Assembly (NCBI RefSeq): GCF_001649575.2
Contig: NC_051452.1
Location: forward strand, 1,941,215 to 2,005,214
DNA from: Kryptolebias marmoratus
Lineage: Eukaryota; Chordata; Actinopteri; Cyprinodontiformes; Rivulidae
Direction of reading: 5' to 3'
DNA: 64,000 nucleotides
Positions 34,480 to 46,800 of this stretch are shown piece after piece. The notes beneath the pieces are model-generated. The model saw only the letters and a list, made by a program, of their open reading frames with translations. It was not told the DNA's origin and did no database searches. Positions within the stretch are counted from its first letter, which is position 1, and every line of letters begins with the position of its first letter. The position numbers and the translations under genes were made by a program.

Positions 34480-35515
34480 ACAGCACAATAAAATTGACTG
34501 TGGTGGCTAATATGTCAAAGCAACCAGCTCATTGTTGCTTTAACCTTAGCAAACAATTGGTAGCCTAAAGGAGTAAATTACCCTAGTTTGCATGCTTCAC
34601 GACACATCTGACGCGTATTCATGTGTGCAGATAGTCGTATGAGTAGCTCTGGGTGGTGAAACCATTTACCCTTCCTGCAATGAGCCAATTGTTAGCTTTA
34701 GCATGATGCTACACGTTCAAACTAGGGTCGAAAAAGCTACAAATCCAAACTGAAACATTTTAGCTTCTGTATCGTAATTAGAAATGCCTCTGAACCCAAT
34801 TATGAAGGCATCTTGTCAAGTTTGAACTCTCGTACTAAGGCTGTTAGTCATCCAAAGAGAAAAGAAAAAGAGCGGGAAATTCACAGATGGCATTCAGCAG
34901 AGAATATTTCGCTGTTTCGGCCAATAAGTGAGATTTCTGTATGCTTTATTCAAAAGATGTCATTTGTCTGGTTACTCAGCAGTGCACAACAGTGACAAAA
35001 CACGCTGTAAAGAATGTGCGTTGACATCAGCTCATCCTTGATGTTTCCCTTCATGATACTCACAGCTTAGAACCAAAGGCAGAAATCCTTGACCCACAAT
35101 CACTGGCTAACAATACATTCTTTGTGGTTCTCTACGTTTGATTTTGAAAGAATCCGCAATATATTTGATATGCTATTGTTGTATTTTAATGTTTTCCATC
35201 CACCAGACCGCTCACAGTTTGAAGTCTGCCTTCAAGCAGCCCTTTTGTCGCTCTGAATACCAAATGTAAAGCGCTCAGCAGTGCAGAAGCATCAAATGGC
35301 CGTTTTTCAACAATTCATTTATTCCCTTCTGGCATGAAGCTGCTGCTTCGGTCTGCCAAAAAATGTTCTCTGGCCCTGACCGTTGAGTTAAAGTTCTGCA
35401 TTTCCTGATGCTCACTAAAGAAAATATGCAACGCACAAGTAAGCAAACAGAAGAAATAAAAAAAAATAAAAGTTTTTATAACATAATAAACACTACTTGC
35501 CCTCAGTTTGTATTG
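34480..35515. other. Plain DNA
   Basis: Nothing recognised. Confidence 0.4.
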
Positions 35516-35630
35516 ACTTCTGCCGAAAGGCAAAAAGCTACCAATGATTTTTTTTCTTTATCGTCTGCATATCTGTTAGCAGAACATCTCATGAACCACT
35601 TAACAGATTTAAATAAAAACTGGGGATCAC
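35515..35630 (-). repeat. Family A interspersed repeat, copy 13 (3' part)
   Basis: On the plus strand it starts with the hairpin remnant tgccgaaaggcaaaaagc, followed by gcagaacatctcatgaacca. It then decays. Confidence 0.6.
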
Positions 35631-35639
35631 ACTAAGAGA

Positions 35640-37500
35640 AGTAGAAAAAATGCTGGTTTGATAGATTTGCTTACCAGTGTTCATTACTGCGACCCGAGTT
35701 TGACATTTTTCCGTGAATAAAAACTTCATTAACAAAACCTGCGGCACATAACTTCGGCTTGTAAAGATTTGCGTTCCTATATTCCTTCACCAAATGAGTC
35801 CACGGAGTGCTTATTAGGTCTTTCACTGCCATCAGTTTGCATTACGGAGACAGTGGCTTTAAATCGGAGGTCTGTGACAACACTCCTGTGACACGTACCG
35901 TCTTCAACCAATTAGCAATGATTGGCGAGCCAGACCCGAGGAGAGCAAGTGTACTGGTGGAGACGGAGTCCAGTTACAAGATATGTTTGGTGGAAATTTC
36001 TACAAAGTGTCTAAGAGGTTTGAATGCTCCTGAAACAGAAAAAGGACTCATAGGAGTGAAAAGCATGGCACATAGTTTGTATCTGTGGGTTTAATAGTTG
36101 CCTCCAGTTCTTAGAAAATAGTTAAAATGGTTAAAAAGGTTAGCAAAATTAAATATATTTGTTGTAGATAGATCCTTCAACATCAGTTTGAAAAAAAACC
36201 AAAACATTTTCTTCTAAATATAATGACGAGCTTATGGCTAGTCTGAGTGGAACCAAGGCCAAAGTGGAATGTTGCCATCTTCAAACGACTCCAGAATCAA
36301 ATATGTCATCGCAGTTAATGTGAACGCTGTTTTACAAACCTTTACGCCACCATCGTTTTGCATTATGAGCGTTCCACCAAATAAAATGGATATTCCTGTT
36401 GGAAGTGCCCCAGGCTGCACCAGAAGTGCTACAGCTAGCTGCTGCAGCAGCTATTTAAGCTTGCAAATCCACATAAAATTCTGAATAAATAACCCTGCAG
36501 TGCACAACTTATGGTGATGTAATGGTTTATACATTGTTTGCATGAACCACTGTACAGTTTGATATTAAAGTTGTAAAAGGATGATTGTAATCCATTTTTG
36601 TCTTGCCCTACTCAGACTAGCCATTAGCTCATCAATCTGCTTGACATTAAACTCTATTTGGTCAGTCTGTTCAGAGATCTACAACGAATAAGATATTAAT
36701 TGTTTATAATTAGTCTACAAAACCTCACTTCAAACATTGAGAACTATCACTTTAATGTCTGATGTTTTAGATTTGGGTATTTAACTAAAAGTGTCCCCTG
36801 TGCAATTAAAGATTTAAATCTATAATAACACATTTAACTAAGTTATTTTTCTATACTTGACATTACTGACGTTAAAAGTTACTTTGCAACTCTTTCTTCC
36901 TAATTTGACATTTGTTTTCAATGTTAAAACACATCAAATAATCTAGGAACTACTGATGAAACATAAATTTTAAAGTTGGTGGTTGGGACTGCACTCTGAG
37001 TTACGAAAATGGGGGGCGGGGTCTTAAGGAGATCAACAGAAATCGCACGAAAAATGACTGTCAGTGTCGTAATTTGCCTTAACTGTTGCAAAGAGATAAA
37101 ATCAGCGATGAAAAATAAAGATAACTGGCTGAGGCTCTTTGTTGAATATCTTAAAAGCAATGTTCATACGCAACCAGCAACAGCTGGGGTCATTAGACTC
37201 TTTGATTTTCATCTGTGCAGTGGTGGCGTTTTTGTTACAATCATTAAACAAAACACTCAAAATTTGACAGCTGTAAAAGAATTTATTAAGACAAACGTAG
37301 TGGCTTGGATAGTCTTGCAATCTGGAAAGCAGCAACAATTATACCCGTACTGCTTAGTTATCTCGAAGGCAAACAAAAGAGACATAATTAGATAATGAAC
37401 AGACATTATCTTTGCAGAAAATATCCTGTATAATGCCTTGCTGCTGAAATGTGCTATACAAATAAATTTGATAAATATACGCAGCAACGCGGCACCATTT
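35640..37500. other. Plain AT-rich DNA
   Basis: It holds a 128-codon frame at 37009-37395 and smaller ones, none with a recognisable domain, codon pattern or splice support. Confidence 0.4.
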
Positions 37501-37507
37501 CTGTAAA

Positions 37508-37600
37508 TGTTTTCATCCACACAAAAGCACAAATAACCCAAAATGCTGCAGTAACTACGCCAGGCTGTAGGTGACAAACTAGCGTCTGCAGCATAAATGC
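37508..37600 (+). repeat. Family E interspersed repeat, copy 1
   Basis: The blocks tgttttcatccacac, aaataacccaaaatgctgca and gtaactacg are shared in order with 46724-46800. A related cluster (tgtccacatgagaaccc, tttccctgtggaaac) lies at 37700-37810 and could be the other side of the same element. The class is not determined. Confidence 0.5.
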
Positions 37601-37844
37601 AAGCGCATAATCTTTCATTATCATTACTGTCAATTTGTCTGTAACGCTTTGGATTGAAGGTTAACTAGGTGGATCTATGACAACATAGTTTTCAAAAGGT
37701 TCCATTTAGGGCTGTCCACATGAGAACCCAAGGGTGGCGTTTCCGGAACATTTGGTTTTATATAACTGTTTTAGGGGCTCCTAAGATACCATTTCCCTGT
37801 GGAAACAAGGCTGAAGCAATAAAAATACTTGTTTTATATTGATA

Positions 37845-38430
37845 CAAAAACATTCCAGGGTCGACAGGGGTCTGAAGTTGAAAAGTTTCGGAACGACTGT
37901 GTTACAAAATCAATGGATGCCATTAAGTGAACTGCTAGAAAAGCTACAAATAAAAACTCTTAAAAGAACAAAGACGAACAATTGTCCTCACATAGTCTGC
38001 TGTTCAGTCATTAGGCTTTGACAAAGCATCAAATTTTAGAATCAATTTGGGTCCAGATGTAAGTAAACTGATTTATCCAGTTATTGACGGCTCTGGCCAT
38101 CCCAGAGCTGTCAGTTCTTGAATTCTCATTAATCCATTTCTTGTTTCTTATTCATCTAAATGCAGTATTTAAATATCAGTGCATTATATATTTAATGATA
38201 CTAGAGTATCAAGACTCTTGTAACAATAAAAAAAAAATGGACAAGCCTATTTTTCTGGCGCTTTGGAAGGGGTTGCTTAAAAAAAATTACATTTCATGGT
38301 GCTTTACTTACCAAAGAGCTTTTTTTTTCTAGTCCAGCTTTGAACCAGGCCAGTAAAAAGCCGCAGTGCATTACGAGAGTATTTTTATTCAAGGAAAAAG
38401 GGCTGTTTCACACAAATCTGTCTCATACGG
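37845..38430. other. Plain AT-rich DNA
   Basis: Nothing recognised. Confidence 0.4.
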
Positions 38431-38439
38431 GGGATTTTT

Positions 38440-38660
38440 GTAAAGGGTTATGTCACTGGCTACTGTGGGAGCAGTAAATAGCCAATGACACAGTTTATAC
38501 GCCACTATTCACCCATTAAACCAACTCCGGGGCTAGCTATTATCATTGTCATGAGCTGTACCATAATGGTGCCCATTATCGTACTAATTATAGTTACTTT
38601 CTTCACCTTTGCCATCTTTATAATAAAAGCCTTTCGAGATATTTGTGTTTTACACTGTTA
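38440..38660. promoter_or_regulatory. Candidate conserved non-coding block
   Basis: Complex sequence with AT-rich cores (tcgtactaattatagttac, gctattatcattgtcatg) and a ccaatgac box. It is free of dispersed repeats. The regulatory role is inferred only. Confidence 0.27.
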
Positions 38661-38702
38661 AAACTGCTCTTTAGTCTCCTCCTCTTTAACACTCAAGAAC
38701 TA

Positions 38703-38840
38703 ATTACTAAATGTGCATTTACAACTGATACTTTTGAACCCAACCGTATTTGAGATGGCAACAACAGCTAATCTGTTAGACGACACGTATATGTTTAGAA
38801 CTTAATCAAAATTAGAGATATTGAGCGAAACTTTGATGCT
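38703..38840 (-). repeat. Family A interspersed repeat, copy 14
   Basis: It contains gcatttacaactgatac, gaacccaaccgtatttgaga and ggcaacaacagctaat, plus a ttgagcgaaactttgatg block. Confidence 0.6.
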
Positions 38841-38849
38841 CTGAGCATG

Positions 38850-39490
38850 AGATCGTGCAAAGCATTATTTTTAGGGTTGGTACAACTGTCATTTCTCATC
38901 TGAGGATGATCTTCCTCTGAAACGCCTAACAGTTTGAAAGTTGGTGGGTGAAGAAATGTCTTCTTTGTAATTTGTACGTTGAAATTCGGGCAAAATGTGC
39001 CGGTGTCTTACCATTTAAAAGCCCCATTTCTGTTTAAAAAAACAAACAAAAAATGTAGGTCTTTGTTTTGAATGAAAGAAACTTTTGACTGCTGAGGCGT
39101 TTGCACATATGACAAGTATGCAGGGCGTCCTCACAACAACCAAGTTGCTGGCAGCCAACTGTGCGGCGCGCCAATGGAACGAGCAGATGGGCACATGGAG
39201 GGAAAACGTGACCGACCAAAAAGTGGATTAAACTGACACGTTAAATCCATGGGAGTGAGTCAAAGTGCTAGAAGGAAATAAGGGCGACATCTGTCTGTCT
39301 AAGCCCTAACATAAGACATTTTTTCTTCTATTGTGTTAATGCCAATATGGCATTCAAACTATTGCTTACCTGTTTCTAGTCTTTTTGCAATCTTACTACT
39401 TGTACGTACTTTATTTTCACCAGTCATATATATACATTCATATATAAATAAAAACATTCCGCTCATTTATTAGATGGGTGCTGTGAGTTT
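38850..39490. other. Plain DNA
   Basis: Nothing recognised apart from short AT runs near 39425-39445. Confidence 0.4.
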
Positions 39491-39499
39491 TGCTTTTTG

Positions 39500-40290
39500 C
39501 AACTTTTATAGTTTCAGCTTCTAGCTGACCTTTTGTTACATTTAGCTTCATCTAGTATTTTGAAACTTTTAGCTAGTGTTTTGATACATTTAACTAAAAT
39601 TTTGAACATTTAAGCTAGCCTTTTGATACTTTTAGCTGGACTTTGCTACTTTTAAATTAAAGCTAGCTTTTGCCACTTTTAGCTGTTAGCTACCCTTTTA
39701 CCTACATTTAGTTTTCAGCGATTCTTTTGATACTTTTAACTAATATTTTGAACCTTTTAGCTAGCCTTTTGATACATTTAGCTAGCGTTTTGATACATTT
39801 AACTAAAATTTTGAACATTTAAGCTAGCCTTTTGTAACTTTTAGCTGGACTTTGCTACTTTTAAATTAAAGCTAGCTTTTGCTACTTTTAGCTGTTAGCT
39901 AGCCTTTTACCTACATTTAGTTTTTAGCGATTCTTTTGAAACTTTTAACTAATATTTTGAACCTTTTTGCTTGCCTTTTGATACTTTTAGCTAGCATTAT
40001 GTAACTTTTAGCTGGACTTCTCTACTTTTAAATTAAAGCTAGCTTTTGCTACTTTTAGCTGTTAGCTAGCCTTTTACCTACATTTAGTTTTCAGCGATTC
40101 TTTTGATACTTTTAACTAATATTTTGAACCTTTTAGCTAGCCTTTTAATACTTTTAGCTAGCGTTTTGTAACTTTTAGCTGGACTTTGCTACTTTTAAAT
40201 GAAAGCTAACTTTTACTTCTTTTAGCCGTTAACTAGGCATTTTCCTACATTTAGTTTTCAGCCATTCTTTTGATACTTTTAGCTGGTGTT
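39500..40290 (+). repeat. Minisatellite with higher-order repeat structure
   Basis: It is built from roughly 20-29 base subunits of the form cttttagctagcnttttgat. The subunits form a larger unit beginning gctggactt(t/c)... at 39635, 39844, 40011 and 40178. The last two intervals are exactly 167 bases. The first is 209, longer by 42 bases, or two extra 21-base subunits. The two 167-base units at 39844 and 40011 differ at about nine positions by eye. Both edges decay into degenerate copies. Confidence 0.92.
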
Positions 40291-40299
40291 CCTTCAGCA

Positions 40300-40760
40300 T
40301 TCAAATTGCATTTTTGCAAAAATAAATTCACTTTATCCACAAGCCAAATCTAATTTCAGGGTATTTGACAAAAACAATACGCACAAATACACTGCAGCAA
40401 TAAAATACAGCTATTAGCTTGGTAGTACCACTGGTGTCCTACCAGGGAGGTGTACAAAGGGCACAGGAGGATCTCGGGAGTCAAGGGAAATGGCAGGAAA
40501 TAACCTTTTTGGTGAGGCCAGAGTATCAGTGACATAATTTTGTTCACTCCGAGGGAAGTTTTCCAAATTTACCACGATCCAGCCATGTTTTAAATGGCCA
40601 TTAGACCGATGGTGGATTGACTGTGGAGACCATGGCAAGATGGTCATCCAGCATGAAGGGGGCCCAAAGTCTTTAATGATTACTATTTACAGTTAAAAAA
40701 AAAGCCTTTAACATAATTGCTAAATTTCTCATGATATTGATAACCTTCAAAGATGAAAGT
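40300..40760. other. Plain DNA
   Basis: Nothing recognised. Confidence 0.4.
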
Positions 40761-40761
40761 A

Positions 40762-41045
40762 GCATTCCTTAAAGTAATGCTTATTGCCTTTCATGATCAG
40801 TTGGCCCTCAGAGTATGTGTTGAGGATGACTCTCAGCTGCCAGTACTAGGTCCAATTTTAGCTCGGTGTGTTTTGGATTGGATTATTTTGCGTTTGCCGA
40901 GGTCTATTACCTGTGGCGGCCATCTTAAACTGGATTGACCACAAAGGTTTTTCAGCTGTAGATGTTCATTCAGTGGTTGCTTTAAAAGGGTCAATCAAAT
41001 CAGTCCACTGGTTTGACATCATTTGCTAACGAACGTATGCACACA
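40762..41045 (+). repeat. Family A interspersed repeat, copy 15
   Basis: It begins at the palindromic end (gcattccttaaagtaatgc). It continues with gactctcagctgccagtac and gtggcggccatcttaaactg, and ends around gctaacgaacgtatgcac. Confidence 0.78.
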
Positions 41046-41049
41046 CAGG

Positions 41050-41630
41050 GGAATTGCATGACTGCCCACCTCCATAAAAGGCAAATGGGAAAAAAACAAA
41101 TGTTTATCTAAAGGAAATTAATAAGTACACTGTTGGCTTCAATAAGCACAAGGTCAAGTTTCAGAGCTGTAAGCAATTACAGGTTGTATTTTGTACAAAG
41201 TATGTAAATAAATTAGAACATTCTGGCAGCTGAACTAATATACCAAAACCAAGGCCAGGAGATATGGAAGTTGGCACCCGTTTGTATGTTATGTATAGTT
41301 GTAACACCTTTTTTTTTGTTTGTTTTACCCAACTCTTTCTATGTTTACTCCAGTACGTAGCGACCGTCATGCAGCCCACGCTTTACAGTTTAATGAAAGA
41401 CAGTGAATGCGTAGCAACTGTGTTCGTGTTTAAGAGACATCTTAAAGATAGGGAGAGATCCAGGAGACAGAGAGAGAAAATTTCTAGTTTTGTAGAAAAT
41501 GTCAAACATCTTTCTTCTGCTGCTTTAGGTAACTGCCATTTCCTTTTTTTTTTCTTTGCATTTTAAAGGATTTTGATAGCTTTTAGGCCAGGTAAGAGAT
41601 TTCAGCTGAAACCCCAGAGTACAGAGCCAA
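41050..41630. other. Plain DNA
   Basis: Nothing recognised. Confidence 0.4.
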
Positions 41631-41634
41631 GGCT

Positions 41635-42330
41635 CTCAGCCAAGGAGACGCTACGGGCTCGAGTCAGCCATTCGCGGCAGATTCCCGACTGCCTCCCGTT
41701 ATCGGCGATTCTGTGTTTTTTATTTGTGGCGCCATGTAACTGACAGATCTCACGGAGTCGTCCTCACTGTTTATCTCGCCGCGCCGCTTGATGTATGCGC
41801 CCGTGCATATACGTTGATTGGCGCTCGCGTTGCAGCCGTTACACATTTGCTGCATCATGCCTGTCTGGGCTTTTTTAAAGGAGCCGCCTTGGAGCAATCG
41901 CGCCGATCTGACAAGCTGATCCGTTACACAATCTCCCCCCACTGTGCCGCCACTTCTCCCCGGCTGCATGTAGTCGTGCCTTTTTTGTTGTCTGCGTGTT
42001 TGTGTGCCACTCCGCCGCCTCCCCGCCTCCCCGCTCTTGTCTGGGTTACATCAGTCTCCCAAAGGTGGCTGTCACCTGGCAGAGCACCGCTTGGTGGTCT
42101 GCTCGGTTTGCAAACCCGCGTGCACAGCTGACAAGCCCCTTAGTGCTCGGGATATCTGCTCATCGGAAGCCAGAACACACAGCCCGAGCCTGACTGCGCT
42201 GCACCGAGGGCTCCACTCAGGTACGCTGATTGGGAGATTTGTAGCCGCTCGTGTGTAGTCGCACAAAAGGGAGGGCTGTGGCAACCTGCTGCTCGGAAAA
42301 AAAAAGAGATGGCATCTTTCCTCCCCGGTA
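41635..42330 (+). promoter_or_regulatory. CpG-island-like block with donor-like end
   Basis: This is the most CpG-dense part of the window. The first 70 bases alone hold about nine CpG, and GC content is visibly higher than its surroundings. A TATA-like ttttttaaagg sits at about 41872. A good donor-like site, ctcag|gtacgct, lies at 42220/42221. The plus strand is open in two overlapping frames (about 41724-42131 and 42004-42258), but neither has an in-frame ATG in the usual position or any recognisable domain. It fits a promoter with a non-coding or 5'-UTR first exon, which is inference. Confidence 0.38.
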
Positions 42331-42418
42331 ATTACACCAAATTCACAGCGTTGTCACAGCGCGCGGTTTCATTAGCCTCTCCGGGTGCAGCAAAAAGCCG
42401 AATATAAAAAAAATAAAA

Positions 42419-42434
42419 GTGTGTGTGTGTGTGT
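42419..42434. repeat. (GT)n microsatellite
   Basis: Eight GT units followed by a G run. Confidence 0.93.
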
Positions 42435-42439
42435 GGGGG

Positions 42440-43565
42440 GGATATAAAAGAAAAATAGAAATAGTCAAAGGGCGGAGAGCTTGGAAACCAAAACAAATGT
42501 ACTGCTGCCTGCGCGTCTCACTGCGAGGCCCTTGGGGAGAGCTCAAGTGGTAAACACACTTCTCGCCGAGCCCTATATTGCTTCTCACAATTACACATAA
42601 ACAAGGCCTTCCTTCCAGCGAGGTCTTGTGTATTTGGTGTGATGCCTGTAATCACTCTTCCCAGGTTGTTGCGTCTGACCCAGAAACTAGCAGGGCAATA
42701 ATGGATGTAATTAACACAGCAGGCAAGCAGATATGATGTTTATACCATATTTACCCTCCGCCCACTACCCATTTCTTTTTTTTTTCTGTCTCTAGCCCCC
42801 TTTTTTCTCGCTATCGTTCTCTCTCAAAAACGGGGAAATAAGCTTCCTTGTTCCGTCTCTCAGCCCCCTCGACATATGCACTCCTTTCTTTACTTCTTCA
42901 GCTCCCTCCCTCTGCCTCTGTATCTCTTTCAGCCTCTCACTGTATACCTCCTCTCGCCCTCTCTGCGTTCCCCACTTGCCACACTGCAGGTCCGTACGTC
43001 CATTTTTCAGGGCAACAGCACCACCCAGTGTCCGCGCCCTGACACGACGGTTTTTTACATAACCATTGTTGATGAGGTTTTCATTTTGAACATCTGCTCA
43101 TATCTCATATCCCCCCCTCTCCTCTCAACTCATTAAGCCTGTTATACTTTATTGATGTCAGCTTTGCCTATTAATGATTCATATGTGTGCCCACCATAAC
43201 AAGTTTGATTAAATGAAGCAGACTTCTATGTTTGGGGTGGCGTCTGAGTTGCAACAGATGACATTTCTTTTCCTAATAACTCTAAACTGGGGGGGGAAAA
43301 TGTTTTGATTTGTTTTTTGTTTTTTTTCTGTTAGGCTAATAAGAAGCAATCGGCGAGGGGCGGAGTGAAAAATTTCACCGACAACAAAAAGATTAGGATT
43401 AGGTTGTCCAGGAGGGAGAGAACTTGAAAGTGATTTGTGTTGGCTAATATCATGGCATTGCTTCGGAACATTGTCACCATATTCACAGCAGCCGTACAGA
43501 ATTAGTTTGTAAAGCACAAACGAAAGCAAGAAATGTTCTTATCAATGACATACCATAAAAACAGA
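42440..43565. other. Plain DNA, partly pyrimidine-rich
   Basis: A CT-rich stretch occupies about 42770-42970. No gene or dispersed repeat recognised. Confidence 0.4.
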
Positions 43566-43572
43566 AGGTGAG

Positions 43573-43822
43573 CTGCTCGCTGTAATTTTGCTGGACAATT
43601 TCAGTTTAATTAGGTGGACTGCTTGCTGAAGTTTACTTAAAACAAAGTTTTAGCTATAGTTCAGTTAAAACGGGTAAAATGCTAGATAAGGTTTAGCAGA
43701 AACAAGCAGATGGCTCGCTAAAGTTTAAACAAATTTGCTGAAACAGGTCGGCTACTAGCTACAGTTTAGCTGAAACAAGCTGGTTGCTGGCCACAGTTTA
43801 GCTGAAACAGCTAACTATTTTA
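43573..43822 (+). repeat. Degenerate minisatellite
   Basis: About seven diverged units of roughly 32-38 bases, the clearest being agtttagctgaaacaagctg at 43763 and again at 43795. Older units (gtttagcagaaacaagcag and others) lie to the left. A single stray unit, aagtttagctgaaacaggtg, occurs at 47693-47712. Confidence 0.75.
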
Positions 43823-43829
43823 TCATATC

Positions 43830-45405
43830 TGCTCTGTGCACACCCCATCTGTTTCTGCTCCCAAATGGGGAATACTACCAAGAAAATCCCATAATTTCTG
43901 TGATGGAAAGCATTTTAGGAAGCAGTCGCAGCATAATGTACGATCAGCTCCAGCACAAATTAAACAGGATTTAAAAACTACAGTAACTCAGTCCGTTAAT
44001 TATGAAGAAACTGATATTACCCTAAAAGACAAATAAATTGAGACTGTTCAGTCTAGTGAAAGCATTCCATTCACAATTACATAGCAAGTCATATTTAAAA
44101 TAATAATATGCGTTGACACGTTTTGACAGGTACATTTTGCCATCTGACTCCTCTGAACATAATTTACAACCTACTGTAAGTGTAGCGTTTAGCTGTTTAG
44201 TGTTTCAAATGTGACAAAGCTGTTTAAAAGACATTCAGCAGAGAACATTTTAAACCTTCCCTTCCATTTCTACAGTGCTTTGCTTTAGAAAACATTCCAA
44301 CACGCTGACCCTTAAAAGAAAAAGGAAGGAAGAAATAAAAGGGGGGTAAAACAAAGAAAGGGAAACTTCCATTTTCTCTGTGTAATAAGCTATATCCATC
44401 ATCAGAGGGCCCCTGGAGGCGTTTCATGATGAGGTGTTGGAATGCAATTTATGCCGTGCCCAGTTTTCCTCAACTTGCATCATGTATTTGTAATTGCAGT
44501 TACAGGATTTCATACATTTGCTGTAAGAGCAGCTCTTTCTTTTTTCTCCCCACTGTTGGTCAGATGGAGCAAAGGTCAACTTGTGTTTGTTAATTATGAG
44601 CGTCGGCCTACGTCCAAGCTGCTGCAGTAAAACGAGATCTGGGTTAGCATTTATCTGGCGAATGCTAAACATTTCTCAGATCTACCTTGTATTAAAAGTG
44701 CCAGAACATCCATTATTCAGAAGCACTTCTTAAGAAGCCTCAACTACTAAACAACAAAACCCCAAGCAATTTGGAAATGGCCTCCCAACTCCGACCAGAT
44801 CCAAGAATTATTTCTCTAAAACCGCTGTTAATGTTCTCTTTTTCCTCATTGGCATGACGTTAACACACAGCTGAACGCTCCAGAGCTGAGAGCTGGCGAA
44901 ATGTCAGCTTTTTTTTTACACTGACTGAAAAACGGGTTAATCAAGTGCTTTTGAAGTTGGCAGCACCTGGTTTCTAATCAAAAGCCCAAATTAAATAAGC
45001 ACAGTAATACGGTGTGATTCTGGTGCTTAAGAGTCCTGTTAAATATACTCCAAACATCTTATGACCCTGCTGCAATTTATTTATTTATTTTTAATCTTTC
45101 CTGCTTTTTGAAATGCACCAAGCGTTGTGTGAACATTGAAGCTGCAGTGACAAAAATATTTGGGCATGACAGCCAGAAAAACAAAGCCTACTGTCTAAAA
45201 TGGAGGTTTTGTCCTGTTTAAGCAGTGTTTTGCTACAGAGAAGCTTTGAATTAGCTTCAGGCATTTTAATAACTTGGAATTTATTTAATTAGCATGTGCA
45301 TTCGATAGACGAGTTAGGTATTCAAGAATGTATTCAAACAGGAAAGTGACTTAATGCTTTGTTATAAGTTATAATGGTGCCTTAGCTGCTGCTTCTTAAT
45401 TCCTC
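43830..45405. other. Plain DNA
   Basis: Nothing recognised. Confidence 0.4.
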
Positions 45406-45410
45406 TAAAC

Positions 45411-45623
45411 CAGTGGTGTCCAATCCTGGTCCTCAGGGCCACCATCCTGCAGGTTTTCCTTGTTCCTCTGTTCCAACACACCTGATTTGAATCAATGGGT
45501 GATTAACAGGCTTCTGCAGAACATGAAGAGGTGATTTAAGCACTGAATCAGGTGTGTTGGAGCAGAGAAACAAGTAACACATGCAGGATGGTGGCCTTCG
45601 AGGACCAGGATTGGAGACCCCTG
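45411..45623 (+). mobile_element. hAT-type palindromic MITE, full-length copy
   Basis: This 213-bp element begins cagtggtgtccaatcctggt and ends accaggattggagacccctg. The arms are complementary and share the centre acaggcttctgcagaaca with the copy at 23910. The flanks ctctaaac (45403-45410) and ctctaatg (45624-45631) agree at six of eight bases, as expected for an old target duplication. Confidence 0.88.
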
Positions 45624-45719
45624 CTCTAATGTTCTTAACCTGTTTGGCAGCTGTTTGCCCATGTCCCCTGCTCTGAATTGGTGTCGTTTTCCCAAGTCCC
45701 CTTTTTAGTTTCAGATTGT

Positions 45720-45985
45720 TTCACCGGCCGACAACGGCAGCGCCCATTCAGCGCAACTCAAAGCGAAGCCATCTGTGCCTCTGCGACGCTCCTGAGAACG
45801 TGATCAGAGGCCCGAGTTGTCCTGCGCTCCCACGGTGCCTCGCCGCCAAACCAAAGCGGCCGCCAATCCCATCCCCGGTCAGTCAGGAGTCCTCCTCCTG
45901 CTGAGAGCCTGCAGTCGCGCAATCAGCAGCTTTACAACATACTCCGACTTATCCCGGGGCTGGGCTCTTCCACTCAACTGTTTCG
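45720..45985. promoter_or_regulatory. CpG-rich block
   Basis: A short CpG-dense segment (for example ccggccgacaacggcagcgc) embedded in AT-rich DNA. Several frames are open, but none is recognised. It could be a regulatory element or a young insertion. Confidence 0.25.
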
Positions 45986-45999
45986 TTCAGCAGAAATCA

Positions 46000-46715
46000 T
46001 CTTCAGAGTTATTTCCCCCCTGTGGAGAATGCTGCCTGTAACCCCAACCTTGTTGGATCAACATCTGGTTATTTATTCAACATTTTCTGAAGATCGTTTA
46101 AGGGTTTTTCCGTCCCCAAAAAAATACCCATCATTGCCAAAATGTTTGTTAAAGAGGAGATATTGGTCACTTTTTAAAGGGAAAGTTTTATTACAACTGT
46201 TAGTATTTATACTTAGATTTGACAATTTAACCATTCCACACTTTCCATTCATCTTTTGGAATGAAATCATGCTTCCGTTAGGACACCAAGCTGTCCTAAA
46301 ATGTTACAGAGCCAAACCAACAAGAAACACATCTTGAAGTAAGGAGTATTTATTGCTTCGTCTTCAACAGATTTATGGCAAACAAAACAATCTTGGAAGT
46401 TAAAATGTTACCTTAAAAAGGATAAAAGTGGAGGAAACGAAGAAGCCTTTAATTTGTGGCAGATTCAAATGGGTTTTGAATATTTTTATTATTATCAGCC
46501 TTCAAATTTGTTTCTTGTATTTGGAGCAGTTATTCCACAGCGCACCCCACTTTTATTTACCCATTTTCTACAAAAATGCGAATGAACACTTTTGTAATTC
46601 AGCGGACCATTAGTCTCCATTATCATACCAACTTAGACCTTGTCTACCCATAAACAGTGTTTCCCAAATCGATTCTTTTGATTGGTTATTTCTAAAAACA
46701 TCCTTGTGTGAACGG
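46000..46715. other. Plain AT-rich DNA
   Basis: Nothing recognised. Confidence 0.4.
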
Positions 46716-46723
46716 CAGTTTTC

Positions 46724-46800
46724 ATGTTTTCGTCCACATGGAAACACCGAAAATAAACCAAAATCCTGCAGGAACTACGGACCTGTACGTGGTGATGCAA
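46724..46800 (+). repeat. Family E interspersed repeat, copy 2
   Basis: The blocks tgttttcgtccacatgg, aaataaaccaaaatcctgca and ggaactacgg match the 37508 copy in order and spacing. Confidence 0.5.

Noticed and set aside
39500..40290. CRISPR-like array of short repeats
   Set aside because: The spacers are themselves diverged repeat units, the genome is eukaryotic, and the structure is a minisatellite.
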